Positions 6,690 to 13,213 of a DNA stretch of 20,679 nt are shown piece by piece; position 1 is the stretch's first letter; every line of letters starts with the position of its first letter. The notes beneath the pieces are model-generated. The model searched no databases. It was not told the DNA's origin and saw nothing but the letters and a program-made list of their open reading frames with translations. The translations under genes were made by a program, and so were the position numbers. Source of the stretch: a virus; the IMG/VR virus record IMGVR_UViG_3300042351_001689, positions 1-20,679 of that record, one strand, 5' to 3'.

Positions 6690-7473
6690 GATTGCCCATG
6701 AAGCCCCGTTGAGTATTTTCAATCGAGTGCAAGAAGTAACTGATTATGATTACGCATTAGTGCATTTGTTTGAAGAGAATAATGAGTATTGGGAAAAGTT
6801 TGTGCGTGCAAAGGAAATTGGCCGTGAAATTATTCTTGATAATTCTATCTTTGAACTAGGCACTGCATTCGAGCCTGATAAGTTTGCATTATGGATTGAG
6901 CGTCTTAAGCCGACCTGGTATATCATTCCAGATGCTCTTGAAGATGCAAAAACAACCGTTAAAAACGTCAAAGAATGGGTAGCACCAGACTGGGGATGCA
7001 AATCCATTGGTGTTGTACAGGGTAAGTCGTACGATGAGATCGTGTGGTGTTATAAGGAGATTGAGCCTTTCGTTGATAAGGTCGCTATCTCTTTTGATTA
7101 TCATTTCTTTGTTAATGAAGACCTGAACGGTGCCCTACCGACGAAGTACCATCACTATATGTACGGACGCGATGCAATGATTCACCGTCTGTTGGCTGAT
7201 AAAGTCATTAACGAGAATAAGCCACACCATTTACTAGGCTGCGGGCTTCCACAGGAGTTCGATAGCTATCGCGGGTATAGCTGGATCGATTCAATTGATA
7301 CTTCTAACCCAGTCGTTGCTGCTATTAAAGGTATGCGCTATGACAGCACAAAGGGCTTACAGGATAAACCCTCGCAGAAACTGTATACCATGCTTGATCA
7401 AAAACTCAGCTCCTATGAACTACAACTAGCACTTTACAACATTGAGTGCTTCAGGGCTATTTGCAATGGCTAA
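6682..7473 (+). CDS. dpdA: DpdA-like 7-deazaguanine DNA transglycosylase (TGT superfamily)
   Basis: Phage member of the tRNA-guanine transglycosylase superfamily, the DpdA enzymes that swap guanine in DNA for a 7-deazaguanine base. The 263-residue protein is a compact TIM-barrel-like sequence beginning MIKIAHEAPLS, with YDYALVHLFE (22-31), ILDNSIFELG (51-60; Asp53), IIPDALEDAK (81-90; Asp84), GVVQGKSYDE (110-119), HLLGCGLPQEF (183-193) and SIDTSNP (204-210; Asp206 is the best nucleophile candidate). It lacks the zinc-binding C-terminus of bacterial TGT. I chose the ATG at 6682, with GAGG upstream, over an earlier in-frame ATG within the preceding gene. The co-encoded pathway strongly supports the call; subfamily is inferred. 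Confidence 0.85.
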   Translation: MIKIAHEAPLSIFNRVQEVTDYDYALVHLFEENNEYWEKFVRAKEIGREIILDNSIFELGTAFEPDKFALWIERLKPTWYIIPDALEDAKTTVKNVKEWVAPDWGCKSIGVVQGKSYDEIVWCYKEIEPFVDKVAISFDYHFFVNEDLNGALPTKYHHYMYGRDAMIHRLLADKVINENKPHHLLGCGLPQEFDSYRGYSWIDSIDTSNPVVAAIKGMRYDSTKGLQDKPSQKLYTMLDQKLSSYELQLALYNIECFRAICNG

Positions 7474-8020
7474 GAAGTGGATAGCTTTCTTCAGTCAGAC
7501 CGGCTCTGAGATTGCTGAACTGTCAAAGGCAATTGGAGTTAAGCCTGAGATATGTGTTACAAACAACGTGCATGAAGACAAGTATGTTGTTAACCCTGAG
7601 CTGATTCGTAATAATTACCTCATGCGTGCCAGGCATGATAGGTTGATGGAGTACTTTATTAACGATAGGTATACCGATCCTGAGAACACTATTATTACGC
7701 TACATGGCTATCTTCGTATATTACCTCCTGAGCTGTGCTCGAAGTTTACCATCTATAACGGGCATCCTGGTGCGATTGAGATGTATCCAGAGCTGAAGGG
7801 CAAAGACCCACAGGTTCGCGCTTGGGAGAACAAGGAAGCCTACAAGTTCATTGGTAGTGTAGTGCATGAGGTTGTGCCGGAGGTAGACGAGGGTAAAATC
7901 ATTAAATCTGTGTACTTTACCAATAGAGTAATTAGTTTGGATGACATGTACAGTACGCTTAAAATGTCATCACTAACAGCATGGACTTTTGCAATGAAGG
8001 AGATTGGTATATGCGCATAG
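7466..8020 (+). CDS. Formyltransferase-like protein (GART fold)
   Basis: Folate-dependent formyltransferase family (glycinamide ribonucleotide/methionyl-tRNA formyltransferase catalytic domain), 184 residues. The catalytic triad is recognisable: Asn98 and His100 in YNGHPG, and Asp141 in VDEGKII. HGYLRILPPE (80-89) matches the strand before the active site. It lacks the C-terminal tRNA-binding domain of Fmt. It overlaps dpdA by 8 bp and the P-loop gene by 10 bp, so the three are one translational unit. Because QueF upstream of DpdA would supply preQ1 with a free aminomethyl group, formylation of preQ1 (base or in DNA) is the most economical role. A purine-synthesis role is the main alternative; sequence does not decide. 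Confidence 0.85.
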   Translation: MAKKWIAFFSQTGSEIAELSKAIGVKPEICVTNNVHEDKYVVNPELIRNNYLMRARHDRLMEYFINDRYTDPENTIITLHGYLRILPPELCSKFTIYNGHPGAIEMYPELKGKDPQVRAWENKEAYKFIGSVVHEVVPEVDEGKIIKSVYFTNRVISLDDMYSTLKMSSLTAWTFAMKEIGICA

Positions 8021-8544
8021 GTATTACGGGTGCACAGTCAGTTGGTAAAACGACTCTACTCAACGCACTACGTTCAGAAAAAACACTACAGGACTATGTC
8101 ATCTGTGATGAGGTAACACGTAGGGTGAAAGGGTACGGGCTTCCAATCAATGAAGATGGCAATGATAACACCCAGAGACTCATTATGAATGAGCATATTG
8201 TTAACGTCTTTATGAACAAGAAGATGTTGACCGATCGTACGGTACTTGATGGTCTGGTTTACAGCACGTACTTGTATCGCAATGCAAAAATTAATCAGCC
8301 TACACTCAAATACGTGCAGGATGTATTTGATAAAGTATGGTCTCAGTACGATCACGTATTCTATATCGAACCTGAATTCGATATTGTCGATGATGGTGTA
8401 CGTAGTGTTAATATTAATTTTAGAAACGAGATTGCCGATCTTTTTGAATCGGTGATTGAAAAAAATAAACTCACGATGACACGGGTCCGTGGATCTGTGC
8501 GTACGCGTGTTGATACTGTTATTGGTATTTTAGAAGGAAGATAA
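8011..8544 (+). CDS. P-loop ATPase/kinase, NadR/AAA_28-like
   Basis: A 177-residue P-loop protein with Walker A GAQSVGKT (7-14), then CDEVTRRV (32-39) and LTDRTVLDGLVYS (73-85). This arrangement matches NadR-type/AAA_28 kinases and thymidylate-kinase-like enzymes: a lid or base-contacting Glu/Arg and a 'DR' motif after the third strand. The ATG at 8011 has AAGGAG 7-12 bases upstream; a start 30 bases earlier lies in the formyltransferase. Its stop shares one base with the queF start. In a deazaguanine operon it might phosphorylate a nucleoside or nucleotide, or be a general nucleotide-metabolism kinase. No substrate motif is decisive. Confidence 0.8.
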   Translation: MRIGITGAQSVGKTTLLNALRSEKTLQDYVICDEVTRRVKGYGLPINEDGNDNTQRLIMNEHIVNVFMNKKMLTDRTVLDGLVYSTYLYRNAKINQPTLKYVQDVFDKVWSQYDHVFYIEPEFDIVDDGVRSVNINFRNEIADLFESVIEKNKLTMTRVRGSVRTRVDTVIGILEGR

Positions 8545-9464
8545 TGAGTCAAGATATTCTTAATAAACTAGTTGGTGTGCATTTGGGTAAGGCAGGTGAT
8601 GGATCTGCCGTTAAACCTTATGTAACACCCGATCAAGTCGATGCATCATTGCTTGTTGCTGTACCTCGACACTATAACCGTACACAATACGGTATTGAGG
8701 AGAACAATCTCAAGTTTGCTGGTGAGGATGTATGGAATGCATACGAATTTTCAACTCTATTGAAAAACGGATTTCCTGTATCAGGCTGGTTGAAGTTTTC
8801 CTACCCTGCTAACACTCCGAATATTGTTGAGAGTAAATCGGTTAAGTTGTATTTGAACTCTTACAACATGGCCTCACTCATTGACAGTACAGACGATCTC
8901 TATATGATCGAGGATATGATTGCATCCGACTTCAGTGAGGCTGTTGGCGGACGGGTTGAGACTTGTATCTTTGTAGGAGATGTTGATACAACTACGCCAA
9001 TGACAGGCGATTACATCTCTCTTGAATCATATTGTAATATTGACAATATGAAGTTCGATCAATATAATGAGAGTGCGGATATTCTTGAGGTTGTACCTAG
9101 TATTGGGCGTTATGAGCGTTGGCGTTCAAACTCTCTGCGTTCTAACTGCAGAGTAACAAACCAGCCGGACTGGGGTGATGTGTATATTCATATCAAAGGT
9201 GAGAAATCTGTAACACCTGAATCTCTATTGCAGTACATCGTTTCAATGAGACGCGAAAACCACTTTCACGAAGAGATTTGCGAGTGCATCTATACCCGAT
9301 TGCAAGAGCTGTTGCAACCAGAAGAGTTGATTGTTGCCTGCTTGTATACTCGTAGAGGTGGTATTGATATTAACCCGGTGCGTGCATCATCGGTCCGCAT
9401 TCTGTACCGATATGCAAATATCATTAATGTGGATAGCCCAAGTACAAAAACATCGAGGCAGTAA
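8544..9464 (+). CDS. queF: NADPH-dependent 7-cyano-7-deazaguanine reductase QueF (long type)
   Basis: QueF reduces the nitrile of preQ0 to the aminomethyl of preQ1 using NADPH. The 306 residues match the long, two-domain (tandem T-fold) class. The N-terminal half carries YPANTPNIVESKSVKLYLNS (87-106), which includes the NADPH-binding ESKSxKLY motif. The C-terminal half carries LRSNCRVTNQPDWG (198-211; catalytic Cys202 and Asp209, same spacing as E. coli Cys190 and Asp197) and NHFHEE (239-244; His242 and Glu243), then YTRRGGIDINP. The intact NADPH motif argues for reductase rather than QueF-like amidinotransferase. ATG at 8544 follows GAAGGAAG and shares a base with the previous stop. Confidence 0.96.
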   Translation: MSQDILNKLVGVHLGKAGDGSAVKPYVTPDQVDASLLVAVPRHYNRTQYGIEENNLKFAGEDVWNAYEFSTLLKNGFPVSGWLKFSYPANTPNIVESKSVKLYLNSYNMASLIDSTDDLYMIEDMIASDFSEAVGGRVETCIFVGDVDTTTPMTGDYISLESYCNIDNMKFDQYNESADILEVVPSIGRYERWRSNSLRSNCRVTNQPDWGDVYIHIKGEKSVTPESLLQYIVSMRRENHFHEEICECIYTRLQELLQPEELIVACLYTRRGGIDINPVRASSVRILYRYANIINVDSPSTKTSRQ

Positions 9465-9465
9465 A

Positions 9466-9723
9466 ATGCATCCAAGTGAATTAGACGAAGGTGGGTACAG
9501 TGAGATACCCATCGATAAGCACGTTGAGGCTGTTCGCAGGGCCATGTTTCAGCGAATGTCAGTAGGGTATAAGAAGTACGGTACTACTACTGAGAGAACG
9601 GATATTGACCTTATGGGATGGCTACAACACCTTCAAGAAGAGTTGATGGATGCAGCCGTATATGTTGAAAGGATTAAAGATGAACTTAGAACAAGCGCTA
9701 GCAGCACTACCAGAAACGAATGA
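9466..9723 (+). CDS. Short MazG-like phage protein
   Basis: An 85-residue protein with ATG at 9466, preceded by GAGG. The core VGYKKYGTTTERTDIDLMGW followed by LQHLQEELMDAAVYVERI resembles small MazG-like/all-alpha NTP-PPase proteins of phages, in which EELMDA would supply metal-binding Glu and Asp. The first motif is weaker than in the two other MazG-like genes of this window. It is located between queF and queC, and its last 44 bases overlap the queC start. Function may be nucleotide hydrolysis, or it may be a non-catalytic relative. Confident gene, moderate family call. Confidence 0.75.
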   Translation: MHPSELDEGGYSEIPIDKHVEAVRRAMFQRMSVGYKKYGTTTERTDIDLMGWLQHLQEELMDAAVYVERIKDELRTSASSTTRNE

Positions 9724-10441
9724 TAACGTAGTATCGGTCCTCTCAGGAGGACTCGATTCAAGTATTCTTACGTACATCTTAGTAGCAAAGTATGGTAAGA
9801 AAAAGGTATTTGCGCTCTCCTACGACTACGGTCAGAAGCAGATACGAGAACTTACAATGGCTGCTGCAACATGCAACCATCTCGGTATTGCCCATAAAGT
9901 ACTGGATCTCAGTATACTCGGTGATATTGTTAAGAACGTATCTGCAAATATCAGCGGCACAGATGTTGCAATGCCAACGATTAAGGACGTACTTGGAGAC
10001 CCACAGCCAAAGACGTATGTACCTTTCCGTAACATGATTCTCAATTCGCTGGCATTCTCATTTGCTGAGTCAAATAAGGCAAGCCACGTATTCACCGGGC
10101 TACAAGTACACGATGAATACGGCTACTGGGATACATCGCAGCGATTTGTCGATAGCATGAACGCAGTAGCCGGTCAAAACCGATCACATAAGGTAAGCCT
10201 CGAAGCACCATTCTCCATGCTTTCCAAGTACGATGAGATCAAGATCGCTGAAGAGCTTGGTAATGTGTTGTTTGAGTTTACACTTACTTGCTATAATCCG
10301 GATGATGAAGGTAAGAGCTGCGGTAAATGCCCTTCATGTAGTGAGCGTATCGCTAACTTTGCCAAGGCAGGAATGAAGGACCCTATTCCTTACAGCATTG
10401 ACATTCCATGGCCTAAACTACTTGTGAGTAATAACGACTAA
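9680..10441 (+). CDS. queC: 7-cyano-7-deazaguanine synthase QueC
   Basis: QueC converts CDG to preQ0 with ATP and ammonia. The 253-residue protein has the PP-loop SGGLDSS (22-28), YDYGQKQIRE (48-57), VPFRNMIL (about 114-121) and GLQVHDEYGYWD, then a C-terminal zinc site with Cys204, Cys214, Cys217 and Cys220 (CxxCxxC preceded by TLTCYNPDD). I placed the start at ATG 9680 (MNLEQALAALP), after AAGGATT; an upstream in-frame ATG is deep in the preceding gene. The stop TAA shares its last base with the amidotransferase ATG, so the two are closely coupled. The family and step are secure. Confidence 0.96.
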   Translation: MNLEQALAALPETNDNVVSVLSGGLDSSILTYILVAKYGKKKVFALSYDYGQKQIRELTMAAATCNHLGIAHKVLDLSILGDIVKNVSANISGTDVAMPTIKDVLGDPQPKTYVPFRNMILNSLAFSFAESNKASHVFTGLQVHDEYGYWDTSQRFVDSMNAVAGQNRSHKVSLEAPFSMLSKYDEIKIAEELGNVLFEFTLTCYNPDDEGKSCGKCPSCSERIANFAKAGMKDPIPYSIDIPWPKLLVSNND

Positions 10442-11070
10442 TGTGTGCAATCGTTGGATCATTTGACCGTAAGAAGCTTGCCGAGCTTATTAAGTTAAAC
10501 AGCTACAGAGGAAGCCACTCATATTCTGTTTCAACTATCGATACGCACGGTAATCTTGAAATACACACCAAATCACTCGGTGTGTTAATACCGGATCTGA
10601 TACCAGTATTCGATGGGTACTATTACATCGTGCATATTCAAGCACCTACTACCGATGCTAAGAGCTCTGCTTACATACACCCTGCAACCGAATGGTTCAC
10701 CTGTCTTTGGCATAACGGTATCATAAAGGCTGATCATGTTAAAAAGATGCAAGCACGCTTTGGAGAAGACACTAACTGGGATACAGAGTTGGTACTGCGA
10801 GCAATTAATACGTCTAGGGATGAGCTCAATCTCATCGATGGATCTTTTAGCTGTCTGTGGTATGATGGTGCTGGAGCTCACTTGTTTAGGAATTCTATTA
10901 GCCCTATGTTTTACGATAGTGACTTAAATATATCATCGACTAAGTTCGAAGGTAGTATCAGTACACCTGCTGATAAGATTCTTCGAATGGACTTCGAAAG
11001 TAGGGCGCTATATAATGTAGGTGATTTTAAAACGGTTGAAAACCCGTATTTTTTTGGAGATGATAATTGA
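10441..11070 (+). CDS. Stand-alone class II glutamine amidotransferase domain protein
   Basis: An N-terminal-nucleophile glutaminase domain (GATase II) of 209 residues. Translation begins MCAIVGSFD, leaving Cys2 as the catalytic residue after Met removal. SYRGSH (21-26), WHNGII (90-95) and WDTELVL (113-119) match the glutamine-binding and ammonia-forming motifs of the PurF/AsnB/GlmS family, and IDGSFSCLWYD the later strand. No synthetase domain follows. Its start touches the queC stop. Gat-QueC fusions are known in archaeosine-type pathways and in phages; here the two parts are separate genes, so the likely job is supplying ammonia to QueC or to a later amidation. An independent target cannot be excluded. 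Confidence 0.88.
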   Translation: MCAIVGSFDRKKLAELIKLNSYRGSHSYSVSTIDTHGNLEIHTKSLGVLIPDLIPVFDGYYYIVHIQAPTTDAKSSAYIHPATEWFTCLWHNGIIKADHVKKMQARFGEDTNWDTELVLRAINTSRDELNLIDGSFSCLWYDGAGAHLFRNSISPMFYDSDLNISSTKFEGSISTPADKILRMDFESRALYNVGDFKTVENPYFFGDDN

Positions 11071-11417
11071 CAAATTTTGAACGTATTAAAGCATGGTCTG
11101 ATGAGAGATTAATCACCCAGCAAACCCCTGACCGTAACGGCTTTGTTTCTATGATTGTAGAAGAACTCGGCGAGTTCTTGGAAGCAGGTGAAGACGTGGA
11201 TGGCCGTATCGATGCGATGGCCGATATTATTGTGTTTGCTTATGGTGAAATGGCCAAGTACGGCTACCATGGTGATAAGGTTATGGGCGAAGTGATCAAA
11301 GAGATCAATTCCCGTGTCGGTGCATACAACCCCGAAACAAAGAAGTGGCAGAAGGACAAGTCTCCTGAAGCACAAGCAAAATGGTACACTGCAAACTTCA
11401 GTGATTGCAAGCTGTGA
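11067..11417 (+). CDS. MazG-like nucleotide pyrophosphohydrolase
   Basis: A 116-residue protein with first motif SMIVEELGEFLEAGE (about 28-42) and second motif DAMADIIVFAYGEM (about 49-62), the Glu/Asp pattern of MazG/HisE-type all-alpha NTP pyrophosphohydrolases. The C-terminus VGAYNPETKKWQKDKSPEAQ is typical of a phage subgroup of these enzymes. The start is TTG at 11067, overlapping the previous TGA as TTGA, with TTGGAGA upstream. Codon use looks like its neighbours. It probably hydrolyses a (d)NTP, and the substrate is unknown. It is the third MazG-like gene here and the clearest of the family. Confidence 0.88.
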   Translation: MTNFERIKAWSDERLITQQTPDRNGFVSMIVEELGEFLEAGEDVDGRIDAMADIIVFAYGEMAKYGYHGDKVMGEVIKEINSRVGAYNPETKKWQKDKSPEAQAKWYTANFSDCKL

Positions 11418-11441
11418 TTGAATAACAACAGGAGAATAAAA

Positions 11442-12290
11442 ATGAAATTAGAAATTAGTATTGAAGAGTTGCGTAAACGTAAGTTGTTTGTTGCAACACC
11501 TATGTACGGTGGTCAGTGCGCTGGTATGTACACCCGGAGCATTGCCGATCTCTCGGCATTCTGTGCCAAACACGAGATTCCTCTACAACTGTACTACTTG
11601 TTTAACGAATCGTTAATTACCCGTGCACGCAACTACTGCTGTGACGAGTTCATGCGCAGTGATGCTACACACTTGATGTTCATCGACAGTGATATCGGAT
11701 TTAATCCTCAGGACGTGATTGCGTTATTGGCAATGCAATCGGACGACAGCCCGTATGACGTTATTGGCGGCCCGTATCCTAAGAAGTGCATTTCCTGGGA
11801 GAAGATCAAGATGGCGGTCGATAAAGGTGTAGCCGATGAGGATCCAAACGTACTTGAAAAGTTTGTTGGTGATTATGTCTTCAACCCTAAGGGTGATCAA
11901 AAAGAGATTCCATTAGGTGAGCCAGTCGAAGTGCTTGAAATAGGTACCGGTTTCATGATGATCCGTAAAGAGACGTTCCGTAAGTATGCTGTAGCGTTCC
12001 CGGAACAAAGCTACAAACCCGATCACGTACGTACAGAGCACTTCGACGGCAGCCGTGAAATCATGGCGTACTTTGATTGCATCATTGACCCAGATAGCAA
12101 GCGCTATTTGTCCGAAGACTACAACTTCTGTTACCATGCACAGAAGGCTGGTATGAAGGTTTGGTTCTGCCCATGGATGCAAATGCAGCACGTTGGTAGT
12201 TATATCTTCGGTGGTAGCTTGGCCGATCTTGCATCTATTGGTGCATCTGCAACAGCTGATCAATCTCAGTTGAAGCACAAGAAAAAATAA
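11442..12290 (+). CDS. GT-A type glycosyltransferase (family 2-like)
   Basis: A 282-residue inverting-type glycosyltransferase with a GT-A fold. KLFVATPMYGGQCAGMY opens the nucleotide-binding strand, NESLITRARN (55-64) is a strongly conserved phage-type motif, and HLMFIDSDIGF (77-87) holds the metal-binding DSD. A variable middle contains Lys- and Glu-rich stretches, and the C-terminal YLSEDYNFCYHAQKAG gives the acceptor-side Asp typical of family 2. I chose the ATG at 11442, with AGGAG upstream, over a TTG 24 bases earlier. It is the last gene before the clamp. Acceptor unknown: DNA, virion glycoprotein or host surface. Confidence 0.85.
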   Translation: MKLEISIEELRKRKLFVATPMYGGQCAGMYTRSIADLSAFCAKHEIPLQLYYLFNESLITRARNYCCDEFMRSDATHLMFIDSDIGFNPQDVIALLAMQSDDSPYDVIGGPYPKKCISWEKIKMAVDKGVADEDPNVLEKFVGDYVFNPKGDQKEIPLGEPVEVLEIGTGFMMIRKETFRKYAVAFPEQSYKPDHVRTEHFDGSREIMAYFDCIIDPDSKRYLSEDYNFCYHAQKAGMKVWFCPWMQMQHVGSYIFGGSLADLASIGASATADQSQLKHKKK

Positions 12291-12305
12291 ACAAAGGCTT
12301 ATATT

Positions 12306-12965
12306 ATGAAATTAGAATCTAAAACGATTCAGATCTTGAAGAACTTCTCGTCCATCAACCCATCGTTGATGTTTAAGCCAGGGGAGGTATTGAGTACAGT
12401 ATCTCCCCAGAAGACTGTTATGGCAAAAGCTATAATTGGGAATCAGATTCCAAGTAGCTTTGCTATTTACGATCTATCTAAGTTCCTTGGTGTGCTCTCT
12501 TTGTTTGAATCGCCGGAATTGATCATTGGTGAGCGTAGCATGGAGATCTCTGGTGGTCAACAGAAGGTTAACTACACATTTGCAGATCCAAAGCTTATCG
12601 TGACACCAAACGATAAGGAAGTGAAGATGCCAGAGTGTGAAATTAAATTCAGACTCACATCTGATGATCTCTCGAGGGTGTTGAAGGCTATGGGCGTGCT
12701 TCAATTGCCAGAGATCGCCATCACCGGTAACGGTACTGATATGAACATTGAAGCAATCGATTCAAAGAATCCTTCAAGCGACACTTACAAGGTTCGTCTG
12801 GGAGGTACTGAGTTGAACTTCAAGATGATTTTTAAAGCAGAAAATATTAAAATCATGTCCGGTGACTATGATGTACAGATCTCATCTAAGGGCATTGCGC
12901 ACTTTAAGGGTACTGAGATTGAGTACTGGATTGCAACAGAAGCCTCTAGTACATTCAATCAGTGA
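12306..12965 (+). CDS. 45: DNA polymerase sliding clamp (gp45)
   Basis: T4 gp45-type processivity clamp, 219 residues, assembled as a trimer around DNA. In T4-like phages it also acts as the mobile co-activator of late transcription. The sequence aligns well by eye with T4 gp45: MKLESKTIQILKNFSSINPS, SSFAIYDLSKFLGVLSLF (51-68), FADPKLIVTPNDK and the C-terminal strands ending YWIATEASSTF. The 3' end overlaps the next GTG as GTGA. There is no strong ribosome-binding site (AAAGG at 12294-12298), which fits a gene whose translation may be controlled by RegA, as in T4. The presence of a TATAAATA promoter downstream agrees with clamp-dependent late transcription. Confidence 0.95.
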   Translation: MKLESKTIQILKNFSSINPSLMFKPGEVLSTVSPQKTVMAKAIIGNQIPSSFAIYDLSKFLGVLSLFESPELIIGERSMEISGGQQKVNYTFADPKLIVTPNDKEVKMPECEIKFRLTSDDLSRVLKAMGVLQLPEIAITGNGTDMNIEAIDSKNPSSDTYKVRLGGTELNFKMIFKAENIKIMSGDYDVQISSKGIAHFKGTEIEYWIATEASSTFNQ

Positions 12966-13213
12966 GAGACGCTTTAATAATTGTTACATTCCTCATCTAC
13001 ACTCTGATCTATGAAGCTATAGTGTGGGTGGGGGGTATGTACGTTATACTTAACTACAGCTGGTCTGAATGGACTGTGCTGGTACTGATGATACTATCAG
13101 GCGCGCAATTGAAGCCAGAGCACTGGCGTAACCTTTTACATAATGAGAAACCTTTACATAATGAACAGACACTTCCTATGGGTGGAAAAATATCGACCAC
13201 AAACCATCAGTGA
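12962..13213 (+). CDS. Small two-helix membrane protein
   Basis: An 83-residue protein starting GTG at 12962 (GTGA overlap with the clamp stop). Two hydrophobic segments are visible: DALIIVTFLIYTLIYEAIVW and, after GGMYVILNYSW, SEWTVLVLMILSG. The C-terminal tail after QLKPEHWRN includes the tandem LLHNEKPLHNEQ, encoded by an 18-bp duplication, and overlaps the clamp-loader gene by 50-70 bases. The normal protein may have been shorter before the duplication. Function unknown. Confidence 0.68.
   Translation: MRDALIIVTFLIYTLIYEAIVWVGGMYVILNYSWSEWTVLVLMILSGAQLKPEHWRNLLHNEKPLHNEQTLPMGGKISTTNHQ
13133..13168 (+). repeat. Tandem 18-bp imperfect direct repeat carrying two start codons
   Basis: Copy 1 (13133-13150) and copy 2 (13151-13168) match at 14 of 18 bases, sharing the exact 12-mer TTTACATAATGA. 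Each copy holds an ATG (13143 and 13161), both in frame with the clamp-loader ATPase, and the repeat is in frame with the overlapping membrane gene, where it encodes LLHNEK/PLHNEQ. It therefore duplicates the translation start region of the clamp-loader gene. Confidence 0.8.

Noticed and set aside
8544-9464. QueF-like archaeosine amidinotransferase instead of reductase
   Set aside because: The full-length two-domain form with an intact ESKSxKLY NADPH motif fits the reductase; the amidinotransferase class lacks it.
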